A program made the translations under genes and the position numbers. A stretch of 32,484 bases of DNA from Oscillospiraceae bacterium (GTDB lineage Bacteria > Bacillota > Clostridia > Oscillospirales > Oscillospiraceae). The stretch's first letter is position 1, and every line of letters starts with the position of its first letter. The stretch lies in NCBI GenBank assembly GCA_017465025.1, contig JAFTXM010000127.1:1-32484 (forward strand), read 5' to 3'. Under the pieces are notes generated by a model. That model did not search any database, was not told where the DNA came from, and saw only the letters and a program-made list of their open reading frames with translations. Below, piece after piece: positions 1-8,386 of the stretch.

Positions 1-5
1 AATAT

Positions 6-79
6 AGGGGTATGATGTAATGGTAACATGCAGGTCTCCAAAACCGTTCTTGAGGGTTCGAGTCCTTCTACCCCTGCCA
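6..79 (+). tRNA. tRNA-Trp (anticodon CCA)
   Basis: A cloverleaf can be folded by hand. The 7-bp acceptor stem pairs 6-12 with 69-75, the D arm is 15-29, the anticodon CCA lies at 38-40 in the loop CTCCAAA, and the T arm at 52-68 contains TTCGAGT. The CCA tail is encoded (77-79). The 74-nt length, the A1-T72 closing pair and the G discriminator resemble clostridial tRNA-Trp. One oddity is that the two outer pairs of the anticodon stem (C31-T47 and A32-G46) do not pair, although the inner three do. The 5' promoter is outside the window. Confidence 0.9.
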
Positions 80-80
80 G

Positions 81-107
81 AAAACCATCCGTTAGGATGG
101 TTTTTTT
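81..107 (+). terminator. Intrinsic terminator of the tRNA-Trp transcript
   Basis: A perfect hairpin has the arms AAAACCATCC and GGATGGTTTT around a GTTA loop, with the right arm running into seven T residues. It begins one base after the CCA end of the tRNA, so it ends the tRNA transcript. Confidence 0.93.
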
Positions 108-426
108 GTGCTTGAGTGATCTAGGATAAATTATAAGTAATTGATTTTTTATTATTATATGCTTAGTATGTGGTTTTCCTTTTTCTGGATGGAGATTGCT
201 TCAGACCGAGGTTCCGACCGTCCTTCTTGGGCAAAGTAGTCAAAAATTTGAAAAATTTTTTGTGTAAAACAATGTTGAATTATATGTTGAATTTTGATTC
301 TATAAGTGTTAAAGTATTTTACGTAATCAAGAACGGACAAACAACTTAAATCGGTATGTCCGTACAAATATTGACTGTCGGCAATGTTAAGGCAGAGCCA
401 TCTGCTTTATTCAGCTGATTATTTTA
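108..426. other. AT-rich intergenic leader, no gene recognised
   Basis: This stretch of about 320 bp separates the tRNA terminator from the promoter of the sugar operon. It is AT-rich and shows no credible coding region with a ribosome binding site. A 70-codon open frame on the minus strand (155-367) has low-complexity, AT-driven composition and was rejected. The stretch contains two of the three ACGGACA boxes described separately. I see no riboswitch or other folded RNA that I can name. Confidence 0.6.
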
Positions 427-475
427 TTGACACATAATGTACGGACAAACATAAGAAAAACATATGTACGTATAA
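333..475. promoter_or_regulatory. Cluster of putative GntR operator boxes upstream of the sugar operon
   Basis: ACGGACAAACA occurs at 333-343 and again at 441-451. TGTCCGTACA at 357-366 is the exact reverse complement of TGTACGGACA at 438-447. The latter lies inside the 17-bp spacer of the predicted promoter. GTACGTATAA at 466-475, just downstream of the -10, is the exact reverse complement of TTATACGTAC at 12002-12011, which overlaps the promoter of the gntR gene. TGTCCGTACA has the GT-N4-AC layout known for HutC-subfamily GntR operators such as the DasR site. The assignment to the regulator at 12088 is an inference. Confidence 0.5.
427..455 (+). promoter_or_regulatory. Predicted sigma-A promoter of the sugar operon
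   Basis: A consensus -35 TTGACA (427-432) is followed after 17 bp by CATAAG (450-455), a 4/6 match to the -10 consensus. The start codon of the first gene is about 100 bp downstream. One ACGGACA box occupies the spacer, as expected for a repressed promoter. The weak -10 leaves some doubt. Confidence 0.5.
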
Positions 476-553
476 AGATCTTCGCTTTAAGCGCGTTATG
501 TTTCGTAATATGTAATTTTTGAAAAATTAATTATATTGAAAGGTGGCTGCTTT

Positions 554-2035
554 ATGGAAGGACAGTATATTCTCGGCATAGATCAGGGTTCAACCGGCTC
601 AAAGGTATTGGTTGTAGACAGCAAGGGTGAGCTTGTATGTAGCGCCTATCGTAAGATTGAAAGTTATTTTCCGGCAGACGGTTGGCTGGAGCATGATGCT
701 GAGGACGTGTGGAACTCAGTAAAAGAATGTCTCATTGAGGTTTCGGAGAAGTTTGATTTAAGCCTTATCCGTGCAGTTGGTCTTACTAACCAGCGTGAGA
801 CCACCATTCTTTGGGATCGCGTGACCGGTCAGGTTCTTGGTCCTGCAATCAGCTGGCAGTGCACTCGCAGTCAGGACATTATCAACCGCTGGGAGCCTAT
901 GGGAGATGAGATACTTTCGGTAACCGGTCTGAAGAACAACACCTATTTTTCCGCCAGCAAGATCGTGTGGCTGCTTGAGAATATCCCCGGCCTTCGTGAA
1001 CGCTGCGAAAATGGCGAGGTATACTTCGGAAATATTAATACATGGATACTCTGGAAGCTGACCGGTGGAAAGGTGCATCTGACTGACTCCTCCAACGCCG
1101 GACGCACTATGTTCTTTAATGTTGCCAAGAATGAGTGGAGCGACGAGCTTATTGATAAGATGGGTATTCCCCGTCAAATTTTGCCTGAGGTACTGCCCTG
1201 TGACGGCGATTTTGGCATGGCTGTTGAGCCAGCTGAGGTGTTTAAAAAACCTCTGCCCATCCGCGCCTCCATTGGCGACCAAATGAGTGCCCTTTTCGGC
1301 CAGGCCTGCTTTGAAAGCGGCGAGGCCAAGTGCACCATTGGTACAAGCCTTAACCTTGTCACCTATACCGGTGAGTATCTTGAACCTCTCAAGGGTTTGC
1401 TTCCTGCCTTTGCCTGCAATCTCTCCGGTGAGAGAACCTATGAGCTCGAGGGCGGCGTAAATGTTGCCGGCTCCATTTATGAATGGACAAGTGAGCAGAT
1501 GGGAATAGGCAGCGGTTATAAAGAGATAAACGCTATGGCTGAGGAAGTGGAGTCCGACGGTGTGTACTTTGTCCCCGGCTTTGGAGGACTTTTCGCACCG
1601 CACTGGAACAGCGGCGCACGCGCACTGATAATCGGCATGGCAAAGTTCCACGACAAGCGGCATATTTGCCGCGCCGCAGTAGAGAGCATAGCTCTTCAGG
1701 CCAACGATGTTGTTGAAGTGCTCCGCAACGACTTCAACATAAATATGCACACTCTCAAGGTTGACGGCGGTGTTGCCAAGAGCGACTTTGTGATGCAGCT
1801 TTTTGCAGACATTCTCAATTGCCGCATAGAGCGCCCCGTCAATACCGACAGCACTCCCATGGGCGCCGTGTACGTTGCAGGTCTTGCCTCCGGACTTTGG
1901 AAGGATAAGGATGAAATCAGAAAGCTTTGGAAGCTGGACAGAGCTTTTGAACCCAAGCTTGCACCCGAAGCCAGAGAGAAGCTTCTGGCTGGCTGGAGCG
2001 AAGCGGTAAAGCGCTCTTTTGACTGGATAAAGTAA
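554..2035 (+). CDS. FGGY-family carbohydrate kinase, glycerol-kinase-like
   Basis: This 493-residue kinase would phosphorylate a polyol or sugar with ATP in the cytosol. GIDQGSTGSK near the N-terminus is the FGGY phosphate-1 motif. The glycerol-kinase signatures NQRET (R81, E82), W101, Y131 and GDQ (D242, catalytic base, and Q243) are all present, and the length equals GlpK. However, the residue aligned with the glycerol-pocket Phe271 of E. coli GlpK is Asn267, so the substrate may not be glycerol. The ATG at 554 is chosen because AAAGGTGG ends 7 nt before it; an in-frame TTG at 536 has no such site. It is the first gene of the operon, ahead of a sugar ABC importer. Erythritol, threitol or another short polyol is equally possible. 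Confidence 0.85.
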   Translation: MEGQYILGIDQGSTGSKVLVVDSKGELVCSAYRKIESYFPADGWLEHDAEDVWNSVKECLIEVSEKFDLSLIRAVGLTNQRETTILWDRVTGQVLGPAISWQCTRSQDIINRWEPMGDEILSVTGLKNNTYFSASKIVWLLENIPGLRERCENGEVYFGNINTWILWKLTGGKVHLTDSSNAGRTMFFNVAKNEWSDELIDKMGIPRQILPEVLPCDGDFGMAVEPAEVFKKPLPIRASIGDQMSALFGQACFESGEAKCTIGTSLNLVTYTGEYLEPLKGLLPAFACNLSGERTYELEGGVNVAGSIYEWTSEQMGIGSGYKEINAMAEEVESDGVYFVPGFGGLFAPHWNSGARALIIGMAKFHDKRHICRAAVESIALQANDVVEVLRNDFNINMHTLKVDGGVAKSDFVMQLFADILNCRIERPVNTDSTPMGAVYVAGLASGLWKDKDEIRKLWKLDRAFEPKLAPEAREKLLAGWSEAVKRSFDWIK

Positions 2036-2065
2036 GAAAATACGAGCAGATAGAAGGAGAGAAAA

Positions 2066-3589
2066 ATGGCAGAGAACGCTGCGTTTCTGGAATTTCAGAA
2101 TGTTACGATGGAATTTCCTGGCGTCAAGGCGCTCAGTGACGTATCCTTTGGCATTGAAAAAAATGAAATTCATGCGCTTATGGGTGCGAACGGCGCTGGT
2201 AAATCCACACTTATAAAAATTCTGGCTCGCATTTATATGCAGACCAGCGGCGACATCTTTATAAACGGGGAAAGTATTTCCAAGGCAACGGCTCAGAATA
2301 TCCGTGACTACGGTATAGACTTCATATTCCAGGAACTGGAGCTTGTTCCCAACTTTACGGTAGCCCAGAACATCATGATAGGAAACGAGCCCAGAAAAGG
2401 CGGCCTGGTGGACTGGAAGGCCATGAAGAGCGAAGCTCAGAAGGCTCTGGACGATTTCATGCCCGGCGTCATTGATGCTTCCGTGCCTGTAAATCAGCTT
2501 TCCGTTGCAAAGCAGCAGATAGTCAGCATCGTGCGCGCTATCCACAGAAATCCCAAAATACTGGTTCTCGACGAGCCTACCAGCCGACTGAGCACCACTG
2601 AGACTGAAGCTCTGTTCGCGGCTATCAGAAAGCTCAAGGAGAAGCAGGATCTTACCATTATTTATATATCTCATCGTCTGGAGGAGCTGTTCCAGATATG
2701 TGACCGCGTTACCATCCTTCGCGACGGTAAGTACACCGGTACATGGACTCTTGCCGACATAAGCAAGGAAGACGTTGTTTACCATATGGTAGGACAGGTC
2801 AAAAAGAATGAGGGACACGCGCTGCTGGACGAGAAGATAGCAAATCAGCAGCCCGCTCTCGAAGTGGAGCATCTCAAGGTCGAAGGCGTCATAGAGGATA
2901 TTTCCTTCAAGGTTCGCCCCGGCGAGATACTGGCGCTGGCCGGTGCTGTAGGTGCCAAGAAAACAGAGACCTTTGAAGCCATCATGGGCATTATACCCAA
3001 TGCAGAGGGTACTATCCGCAAGGACGGCCAGCAAATAAAGCTCAAAGGTGCGGCAGACGCCAAGAAAAAGGGCATATGCCTTGTACCGGAAGACCGCCGC
3101 CGTGACGGTGTTGTGGTGGACTTCACTGTACGTGAGAATACCACCTACGCGTTTTTGCGTAACTTTGTTTCCAAGCTGGGTCTTATCCGCAAGCAATATG
3201 AAAAGGTCAAGGTCAAGGAGTTGAACGAGAGACTTCTTGTAAAGACCCCCAGCACGGAGACCTATGTCAAAAACCTTTCCGGCGGCAACATCCAGAAGGT
3301 AGTTGTTGCCAAGTGGTTGACAGGCGACTCTGATGTTTACTTCTTCGATGAGCCTACAGTCGGTATTGACGTGAAAGGTAAGAGCGAGATTTACGACATC
3401 ATCCGTGAGCTTGCTGCACAGGGCAAGGCTGTGGTAGTGGCATCCTCTGAGATGGATGAGGTAATCAGCATTTCCGATAACATAGTGGTGCTTTATAACG
3501 GCAAAGTAGTCGGAAATCTTGTCTCCAGTGAAGCCCGCCACGAGGAGATCGTGTATCTGACCATGGGAGGTAGCAGCCATAATGAATAA
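2066..3589 (+). CDS. Sugar ABC transporter, double ATPase subunit (RbsA/LsrA/MglA type)
   Basis: This 507-residue cytoplasmic protein has two nucleotide-binding domains in tandem and energises sugar uptake (CUT2 family). The N-terminal half has Walker A GANGAGKST (residues 40-48), the signature LSVAKQQ and Walker B ILVLDEPT. The C-terminal half has a degenerate Walker A (GAVGAKKTE), PEDRRRDG, the canonical LSGGNIQKV signature and FFDEPTVGID. A degenerate second P-loop is normal in this family. It starts 30 bp after the first kinase with AGAAGGAGAG before the ATG. Its last 8 bp overlap the first permease gene, implying coupled translation. Confidence 0.95.
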   Translation: MAENAAFLEFQNVTMEFPGVKALSDVSFGIEKNEIHALMGANGAGKSTLIKILARIYMQTSGDIFINGESISKATAQNIRDYGIDFIFQELELVPNFTVAQNIMIGNEPRKGGLVDWKAMKSEAQKALDDFMPGVIDASVPVNQLSVAKQQIVSIVRAIHRNPKILVLDEPTSRLSTTETEALFAAIRKLKEKQDLTIIYISHRLEELFQICDRVTILRDGKYTGTWTLADISKEDVVYHMVGQVKKNEGHALLDEKIANQQPALEVEHLKVEGVIEDISFKVRPGEILALAGAVGAKKTETFEAIMGIIPNAEGTIRKDGQQIKLKGAADAKKKGICLVPEDRRRDGVVVDFTVRENTTYAFLRNFVSKLGLIRKQYEKVKVKELNERLLVKTPSTETYVKNLSGGNIQKVVVAKWLTGDSDVYFFDEPTVGIDVKGKSEIYDIIRELAAQGKAVVVASSEMDEVISISDNIVVLYNGKVVGNLVSSEARHEEIVYLTMGGSSHNE

Positions 3590-4547
3590 AAAGAAACTCA
3601 GTTCGGCAGGATTGCTGGATCGTTACGGCTCTATCGCTGTATTCACGATCATGTACGTGGTCCTTTTCATCATGATACCCGTGTTCCGCACGCCCAGCAA
3701 TATGCTCAACATTCTCGGTCAGTCCATACCCACTCTGCTTATCGCGCTGGGCATGACCTTCGTCAACATTTCCGGCGAGGCCGACCTTTCCATGGGCGGT
3801 GTTGTGGGCCTTTGCGCTACACTTTTTTGCAGCTCCATTCTGGCTGGCCACTCCTACCTTTATGCCACACTCCTGGCCTTCGGCGCAGGCATCGGCTTTG
3901 GCGTAGTCAACGGCATACTGGTAGCCTACTGCGGCCTTTCCTCCTTCATAACCACCATATCCATCATGTTCCTTACAAAGGGTCTTGAATATGCAGTAGG
4001 CGGAGGCAAGAGCTTCTGGGTGCGCGATGACCCCGTCACCAATGTTGTAACTGCCAAGATAGGCGAGATCCCCTATTACGTTATAGTGTCCCTGCTTATC
4101 TTCGTCATCGTCTACCTCTTCCTTCACAGAACAAAGACCGGCCTCCATTTTCAGGCTGTCGGCATCTCCGCTGATGCAGCCAAGTATGCAGGCATCAACG
4201 TAAAGCTCATCAAGTTTAGCTCCTTTGTTGTCGCAGGTCTGTTCTACTCCATGGGCGCACTTATAAACGCCCTTCGTACCATGGGTGCACAGATTTATGC
4301 AGGTGAGCGTCTGCTTCTTCCCGTATTTGCAGTTACCTTCATAGCAAAGACAATTCTTGGCTCCAAGCGCCCCAATGCCCCCGGCATACTCATAGGCGCG
4401 CTGGTGCTTACCATAGTCTCCAACGCATTCACCCTGCTTGGCCTCCAGTTCTACTGGACCTATATTGCACAGGGGCTCATCCTCATCGTTGCAGCAATCA
4501 TTGCAGTCAGTGACCGCAGTGTCATACTGCAGGATAACCTGAACTAA
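3582..4547 (+). CDS. Sugar ABC transporter permease 1 (RbsC/LsrC type)
   Basis: This 321-residue, strongly hydrophobic protein has the CUT2 permease pattern. A short cytoplasmic N-terminus is followed by about eight to ten membrane spans, and the conserved region NISGEADLSMGG falls in the first third. It forms the channel with the second permease. The ATG at 3582 overlaps the rbsA-type stop codon region by 8 bp and is preceded by GGGAGG. Two different permease genes, as in the lsr operon and unlike the single rbsC of ribose operons, point to a heterodimeric channel. Confidence 0.93.
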   Translation: MNKKKLSSAGLLDRYGSIAVFTIMYVVLFIMIPVFRTPSNMLNILGQSIPTLLIALGMTFVNISGEADLSMGGVVGLCATLFCSSILAGHSYLYATLLAFGAGIGFGVVNGILVAYCGLSSFITTISIMFLTKGLEYAVGGGKSFWVRDDPVTNVVTAKIGEIPYYVIVSLLIFVIVYLFLHRTKTGLHFQAVGISADAAKYAGINVKLIKFSSFVVAGLFYSMGALINALRTMGAQIYAGERLLLPVFAVTFIAKTILGSKRPNAPGILIGALVLTIVSNAFTLLGLQFYWTYIAQGLILIVAAIIAVSDRSVILQDNLN

Positions 4548-4565
4548 ACGGAAAGGAGAAGAAAA

Positions 4566-5528
4566 ATGAGTAACGAAGTTATTAAAAGCTCCTCCGGAAA
4601 AAAGTTCCAGCTGAAAACACTGGTTCCCCTGCTGCTGTTTGTTGCGATGGTAGTTATTTTCTACATACTCAGACCCGCCTACCTCAATGCCATAAACATT
4701 AAATCCATTCTGGTGCAGACCTCCTTCATAGGCATAATAAGCCTTGGCCTTACCCTGGTCATGATGACTGGCGGCGTGGATATGTCCAACGGCTACACAG
4801 CCGGCCTTGGAGCCATTGCCGGTATGTGGTTTGTTGTCAATGACGATATGTCAATGGGCATGGGACTTCTGCTGGCGGTAGCCTTTGTGCTGCTGATAGG
4901 CGTTATAAACGGCCTGTGCGTCTCAAAGCTGGGCATTGCTCCCTTCGTTGCCACACTGGGCACCATGTACCTTTGCATGGGTCTTCAGAACTGGCTGGAC
5001 GAGGGCGGACAGCAGATATCCTACGGCTTCCCCAAAGAGTATGTGTTCCTCGGTCAGGGCAGCGTTGGAATAATCCCTATGCCTCTGCTGATATTCGTAG
5101 TTGTATTCATAGTGCTGTATATACTCACGGAAATGTGCCCCATGGGCAGATACCTCCGCGGTTCCGGACTTAACCAGTTTGCCTCCAAGCTCTCCGGTAT
5201 AAACGTATCCTTCTGGGTATTTCTCTCCTATGTGCTCTCCAGCCTTTTGGCCGGTACTTTGGGCTACATTCTTGGCGCATCCCAGAAGTATATATCCTCC
5301 GGCCTTGGCAGCAGCTATCAGATGGACTCTCTTCTTACGGTTCTTCTGGGTAAAACCCTTACAAATGGCAAAATTTCAGTATGGTCCACGACCTTCGGCG
5401 CTCTTTTCCTTATGGCATTCCAGAATGGTCTTTCCATGCTTGGTATGCCGGTGACCACACTGGCCATCAGCAAGGGCGTACTGCTCATCGGTCTGCTGCT
5501 GTTCTCCAGATACAGGAAAAAGGCCTGA
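4566..5528 (+). CDS. Sugar ABC transporter permease 2 (RbsC/LsrD type)
   Basis: This 320-residue membrane protein is paralogous to the preceding permease. The family region MMTGGVDMSNG lies after the second predicted span, GFPKEYVFLGQG in a loop, and the last span ends with RYRKKA. It starts 18 bp after permease 1 with AAAGGAG as ribosome binding site. With the ATPase at 2066, permease 1 and the binding protein at 8387 it completes a CUT2 importer. Confidence 0.93.
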   Translation: MSNEVIKSSSGKKFQLKTLVPLLLFVAMVVIFYILRPAYLNAINIKSILVQTSFIGIISLGLTLVMMTGGVDMSNGYTAGLGAIAGMWFVVNDDMSMGMGLLLAVAFVLLIGVINGLCVSKLGIAPFVATLGTMYLCMGLQNWLDEGGQQISYGFPKEYVFLGQGSVGIIPMPLLIFVVVFIVLYILTEMCPMGRYLRGSGLNQFASKLSGINVSFWVFLSYVLSSLLAGTLGYILGASQKYISSGLGSSYQMDSLLTVLLGKTLTNGKISVWSTTFGALFLMAFQNGLSMLGMPVTTLAISKGVLLIGLLLFSRYRKKA

Positions 5529-5554
5529 TCGATTATTTGACAGGGGATTGAACT

Positions 5555-7156
5555 ATGAAAAGAAATCTGATCGCAACCATAGACTGCGGCTCATCCAATG
5601 TGCGCTGTATCATTTTCGACATGGATACAGGTCGGCAGGTGAGTGTAGCTGCCCGTGACTGGTACGTTCCCCAAAACGGCAAGATTCCCGGCGCTTATGA
5701 CTTTGATGATAAGTACAACTGGCCTCTTGTCTGTGAGTGCACAAAGGCGGCTCTTTCCTGTGTTGACAAAAGCGAGATTGCCGCAGTTACCGCAACCGGA
5801 TTCCGCCACGGCATATTCTTCATAGACGAGCGCAAGGACGAGGTGATTCAGGGCTGCTTCAATATGGACAGCCGCATGGACAGTACATATCTTCAGGAGC
5901 ATGACCTTGAGCGCGAGATATTCCGTAAGGCGGGCGACTGGCCCACGCTTCACGGACTGCCCCGTCTGATGTGGCTGAAAAAGCATGAGCCTGAGGCTTT
6001 TGAGCGTGTTACCAGCCTTATGCTCGTCAGCGACTGGGTCGTATACAAGCTTTGCGGCGAGATAGCGGTAGAACCGGGCGATGCCTCCTCTACGCTGCTT
6101 ATGGATGTTGTGACCCGTCAGTGGTCAGCGGATATTGCAGATAAGTGCGGTATTCCCAGGGAAATCCTCCCCAAAGTTGTGGATGCAGGAACCCGCCTTG
6201 GAACTGTCGGCGCAAAGGGCGCGGAGGAAACCGGCTTTGCCGTGGGTACTCCGGTGTTCTGCGGCGTGGCGGACACCCAGGCCGGACTTATCGGAGTAGG
6301 CGCGGTGGGTCTTGATACCTCTGCAATAGTGGGTGGCACTTACTGGCTCGTCTGCCACAGCACGGACAATCCCGTTGTTGACCCTGAATACAAGACAAGA
6401 CTCAGCTGCCACTCTGAAAAAGGACAGTGGATATATGAAGGCATAGGCTTCTACCACGGCCTGATAATCCGCTGGTTCAGGGATGTGTTCGGTGTTGAAG
6501 AGAAGAACATAGAAAAGCTCTACGGCATAGACGCATACACCCTGCTCAACGGTCTTGCCGAAAAAGTCCCTGTCGGCAGCTACGGAATGCAGGTGCTTAT
6601 GAGCGACATTGCCAATCAGCAGAACTGGCGTATGTGCGCCCCCACCTTCATGGGCTGGGATATTCTCGACCCGCAAAAAAGTCACAAGGGTGTTTTCTTC
6701 AGAGCTTTGCTGGAAAATGCCTGCTATGTAGCCCACGGAGAGTATGGAAATATAAACCGCATTCTCTCAAAGGATACCATTCCCCAAAGTGTTGTCCTCT
6801 CAGGCGGCGCTGCAAGAAGTCCCTTGTGGTGTCAGATACTTAGCGATGTGCTGAACCGTCCTGTATATACTCCCCGTGAGCGGGAGGGTACAGCAATTGG
6901 CGCTGCGATGTATGCGGCGGTGGGCATGGGAATATTCAAGGACAGCCGCGAAGCTGTGCAGGCAGTGGTACATCAGGACAGAGAGTTCCTTCCCAACCAG
7001 CAAAATCATGAAATCTATATGCAGGAGTATGACCGCTGGCGTCAGCTCTATGCCAACGGCCTTGAGCTGTTGGATCGTGGGCTTGTCAAGAGCATGTGGC
7101 AGCCTGCAAGCACCCTTTCCGAAATTCAAAAGCAAGACCCGTGGAAAGTTCTTTGA
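5555..7156 (+). CDS. FGGY-family carbohydrate kinase, LsrK-like
   Basis: This 533-residue kinase keeps TIDCGSSNVRCIIFD at the N-terminus, the catalytic Asp240 in GVADTQAG, and the C-terminal LSGGAARSPLWCQILSDVL ATP-binding block. Judged by eye against E. coli LsrK, the match runs along the whole chain: the segment with PGAYDFD and the NWPLVCEC block, SDWVVYKLCGEIAVEPGDAS, and GIDAYTLL are near-identical in pattern. LsrK phosphorylates autoinducer-2 in the cytosol. Many Firmicute members of this branch sit in ordinary sugar operons, so the substrate is open. It follows permease 2 by 26 bp. No LsrR-, LsrF- or LsrG-type gene is in the window, which argues against a true AI-2 system. Confidence 0.85.
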   Translation: MKRNLIATIDCGSSNVRCIIFDMDTGRQVSVAARDWYVPQNGKIPGAYDFDDKYNWPLVCECTKAALSCVDKSEIAAVTATGFRHGIFFIDERKDEVIQGCFNMDSRMDSTYLQEHDLEREIFRKAGDWPTLHGLPRLMWLKKHEPEAFERVTSLMLVSDWVVYKLCGEIAVEPGDASSTLLMDVVTRQWSADIADKCGIPREILPKVVDAGTRLGTVGAKGAEETGFAVGTPVFCGVADTQAGLIGVGAVGLDTSAIVGGTYWLVCHSTDNPVVDPEYKTRLSCHSEKGQWIYEGIGFYHGLIIRWFRDVFGVEEKNIEKLYGIDAYTLLNGLAEKVPVGSYGMQVLMSDIANQQNWRMCAPTFMGWDILDPQKSHKGVFFRALLENACYVAHGEYGNINRILSKDTIPQSVVLSGGAARSPLWCQILSDVLNRPVYTPREREGTAIGAAMYAAVGMGIFKDSREAVQAVVHQDREFLPNQQNHEIYMQEYDRWRQLYANGLELLDRGLVKSMWQPASTLSEIQKQDPWKVL

Positions 7157-7201
7157 GAACAAAAAAGTTTAAGCTTTAAAAATATTTAGGAGGAATACCC
7201 C

Positions 7202-7858
7202 ATGAGAACAGATTTGGAGTTCGCGCGTTTTATAGACGCAACTCTGCTCAAGCCCGAAGCAACCGAGGAACAGATGCGCGAACATCTTGAGATTGCCAAG
7301 AAATACCACTTCAAGACCGTTGCCATAGGCTGCAGCTGGATTCCCATGGCAAAGGAAATCCTGGCAGGTTCCGATGTCGGCATAGATGCACCCATTGGCT
7401 TTGCCAACGGATACAACACAACCGAAGCCAAGGTGTTTGAGACAATCGATGCATTTGCAAAGGGCGCAACCGAGGCTGACATACTTCTGAACATCGGTAT
7501 GCTGCGCAGCGGCCGTTATGCAGAAGTCGAAGAAGAACTTGTCCGCTTCAAGGCAGCCTGCGGCAATCATATAAGCAAGGTTATCTTTGAAACCTACTAT
7601 CTCACCGATGAACAGATCCGTGAAGCTGTCCGCATAGCAAAGCGCGCAGGCCTTGACTTCGTCAAGACTTCCACAGGCTTTGCAAAGGGCGGCGCCACCA
7701 TCGAGCACGTAAAGCTGATGCTTGATGAAGCCGGCGACAGCATTCAGGTCAAGGCCTCCGGCGGCATCCGCAGCCGTGAGATAGCTGACACCTTCCTGGA
7801 TATGGGTGTTACCCGTCTGGGCGCAAGCAATCCCCAGAATCTGCTTATCAACAAATAA
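7202..7858 (+). CDS. deoC: Deoxyribose-phosphate aldolase family protein (DeoC)
   Basis: This 218-residue class I aldolase has a TIM-barrel fold. DERA cleaves 2-deoxyribose-5-phosphate to acetaldehyde and glyceraldehyde-3-phosphate through a Schiff base. The catalytic set is visible: Asp93 in TEADILLNIG, the Schiff-base Lys155 in DFVKTSTGF, and Lys184 in IQVKASGGIR. The length matches bacterial DERA. TAGGAGGAA precedes the ATG at 7202. Being inside a two-kinase, isomerase and importer operon rather than with nucleoside phosphorylase genes suggests that it cleaves a phosphorylated sugar derived from the imported substrate, which could be deoxyribose-5-phosphate or a related ketose or aldose phosphate. 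Confidence 0.9.
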   Translation: MRTDLEFARFIDATLLKPEATEEQMREHLEIAKKYHFKTVAIGCSWIPMAKEILAGSDVGIDAPIGFANGYNTTEAKVFETIDAFAKGATEADILLNIGMLRSGRYAEVEEELVRFKAACGNHISKVIFETYYLTDEQIREAVRIAKRAGLDFVKTSTGFAKGGATIEHVKLMLDEAGDSIQVKASGGIRSREIADTFLDMGVTRLGASNPQNLLINK

Positions 7859-7923
7859 AACGTATTTGAAAGCAGCCGTATACAGCGGCTTATCAAATAA
7901 AATTCTTGAAAGGAAATATTCTA

Positions 7924-8337
7924 ATGAAAAAGATTTCTATCAGCGAACTGCCTCTTTACCGTGCAGCAGCTCCCAACGTGCGTGACAATCTGGTTGTCTG
8001 CGATGCACAGGACGGCGCTGAAAACCTGTCCGTAGGTATTGGTATCTACAACAAGGGTCAGGCCAGCGAGTTCCATACCCACGTAAAAGAAGAAGAAGTA
8101 ATGATATACCTCAAGGGCGAAGGCATCATGCGTCTTGAAGATGGCACCGAGGCCAAGCTCCAGCGCGGCGACGTTACCTACGTTCCTGCAAACGAGCCTC
8201 ACAAGCTCATCAACACCGGCGACGGCGAGTTCGTGTTCCTGTTCGTATACTCTCCCATGGGCCCTGAGAAGAATATCCGCAAGTGGGATATCGTTGAAGG
8301 CGAGCACTACACTCTCGACGATCTGGTAAATCTGTAA
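7924..8337 (+). CDS. Small single-domain cupin protein
   Basis: This is a 137-residue beta-barrel protein. Cupin motif 1 is seen as FHTHVKEEE (His51, His53 and a Glu at 57 or 58). Motif 2 is GDVTYVPANEPHKLINTG with His93, so the four metal ligands are intact. Such proteins in sugar operons act as isomerases, epimerases or mutarotase-like enzymes, but nothing here fixes the reaction. The ATG at 7924 is chosen over an in-frame TTG at 7906 because GAAAGGAAA lies 8-9 nt upstream. It sits between the aldolase and the binding-protein gene. Confidence 0.85.
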   Translation: MKKISISELPLYRAAAPNVRDNLVVCDAQDGAENLSVGIGIYNKGQASEFHTHVKEEEVMIYLKGEGIMRLEDGTEAKLQRGDVTYVPANEPHKLINTGDGEFVFLFVYSPMGPEKNIRKWDIVEGEHYTLDDLVNL

Positions 8338-8340
8338 TTC

Positions 8341-8359
8341 AGTGGCAGAAAATGTCACT
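8341..8359 (+). other. mRNA hairpin just upstream of the binding-protein gene
   Basis: AGTGGCA (8341-8347) pairs with TGTCACT (8353-8359) around a GAAAA loop, with one G-U pair. It is followed by an A-rich stretch and the ribosome binding site of the binding protein, not by a T-run, so it is not a terminator. It starts 3 bp after the cupin stop codon. Confidence 0.5.
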
Positions 8360-8386
8360 AAAAAAATAAAAAAAGGAGAAAACAAC

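Noticed and set aside
155-367. A 70-codon minus-strand frame, with a tail GRSEPRSEAISIQKK that looks slightly like a transposase C-terminus.
   Set aside because: There is no ribosome binding site, the rest is AT-driven low complexity, and no inverted repeats or target duplications flank it. It overlaps the operator boxes. An insertion-sequence remnant cannot be supported.
758-3580. A 940-codon open frame on the minus strand opposite the first kinase and the ABC ATPase.
   Set aside because: Both plus-strand genes have full domain signatures and ribosome binding sites. The antisense frame crosses their gene boundary and has a Cys/Leu/His-rich composition without any motif. It stays open because of codon bias.
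7153-7181. An internal promoter before deoC (TTGAGA-N17-TTAAAA).
   Set aside because: Both hexamers are weak in an AT-rich gap of 45 bp, and the genes are otherwise operonic.
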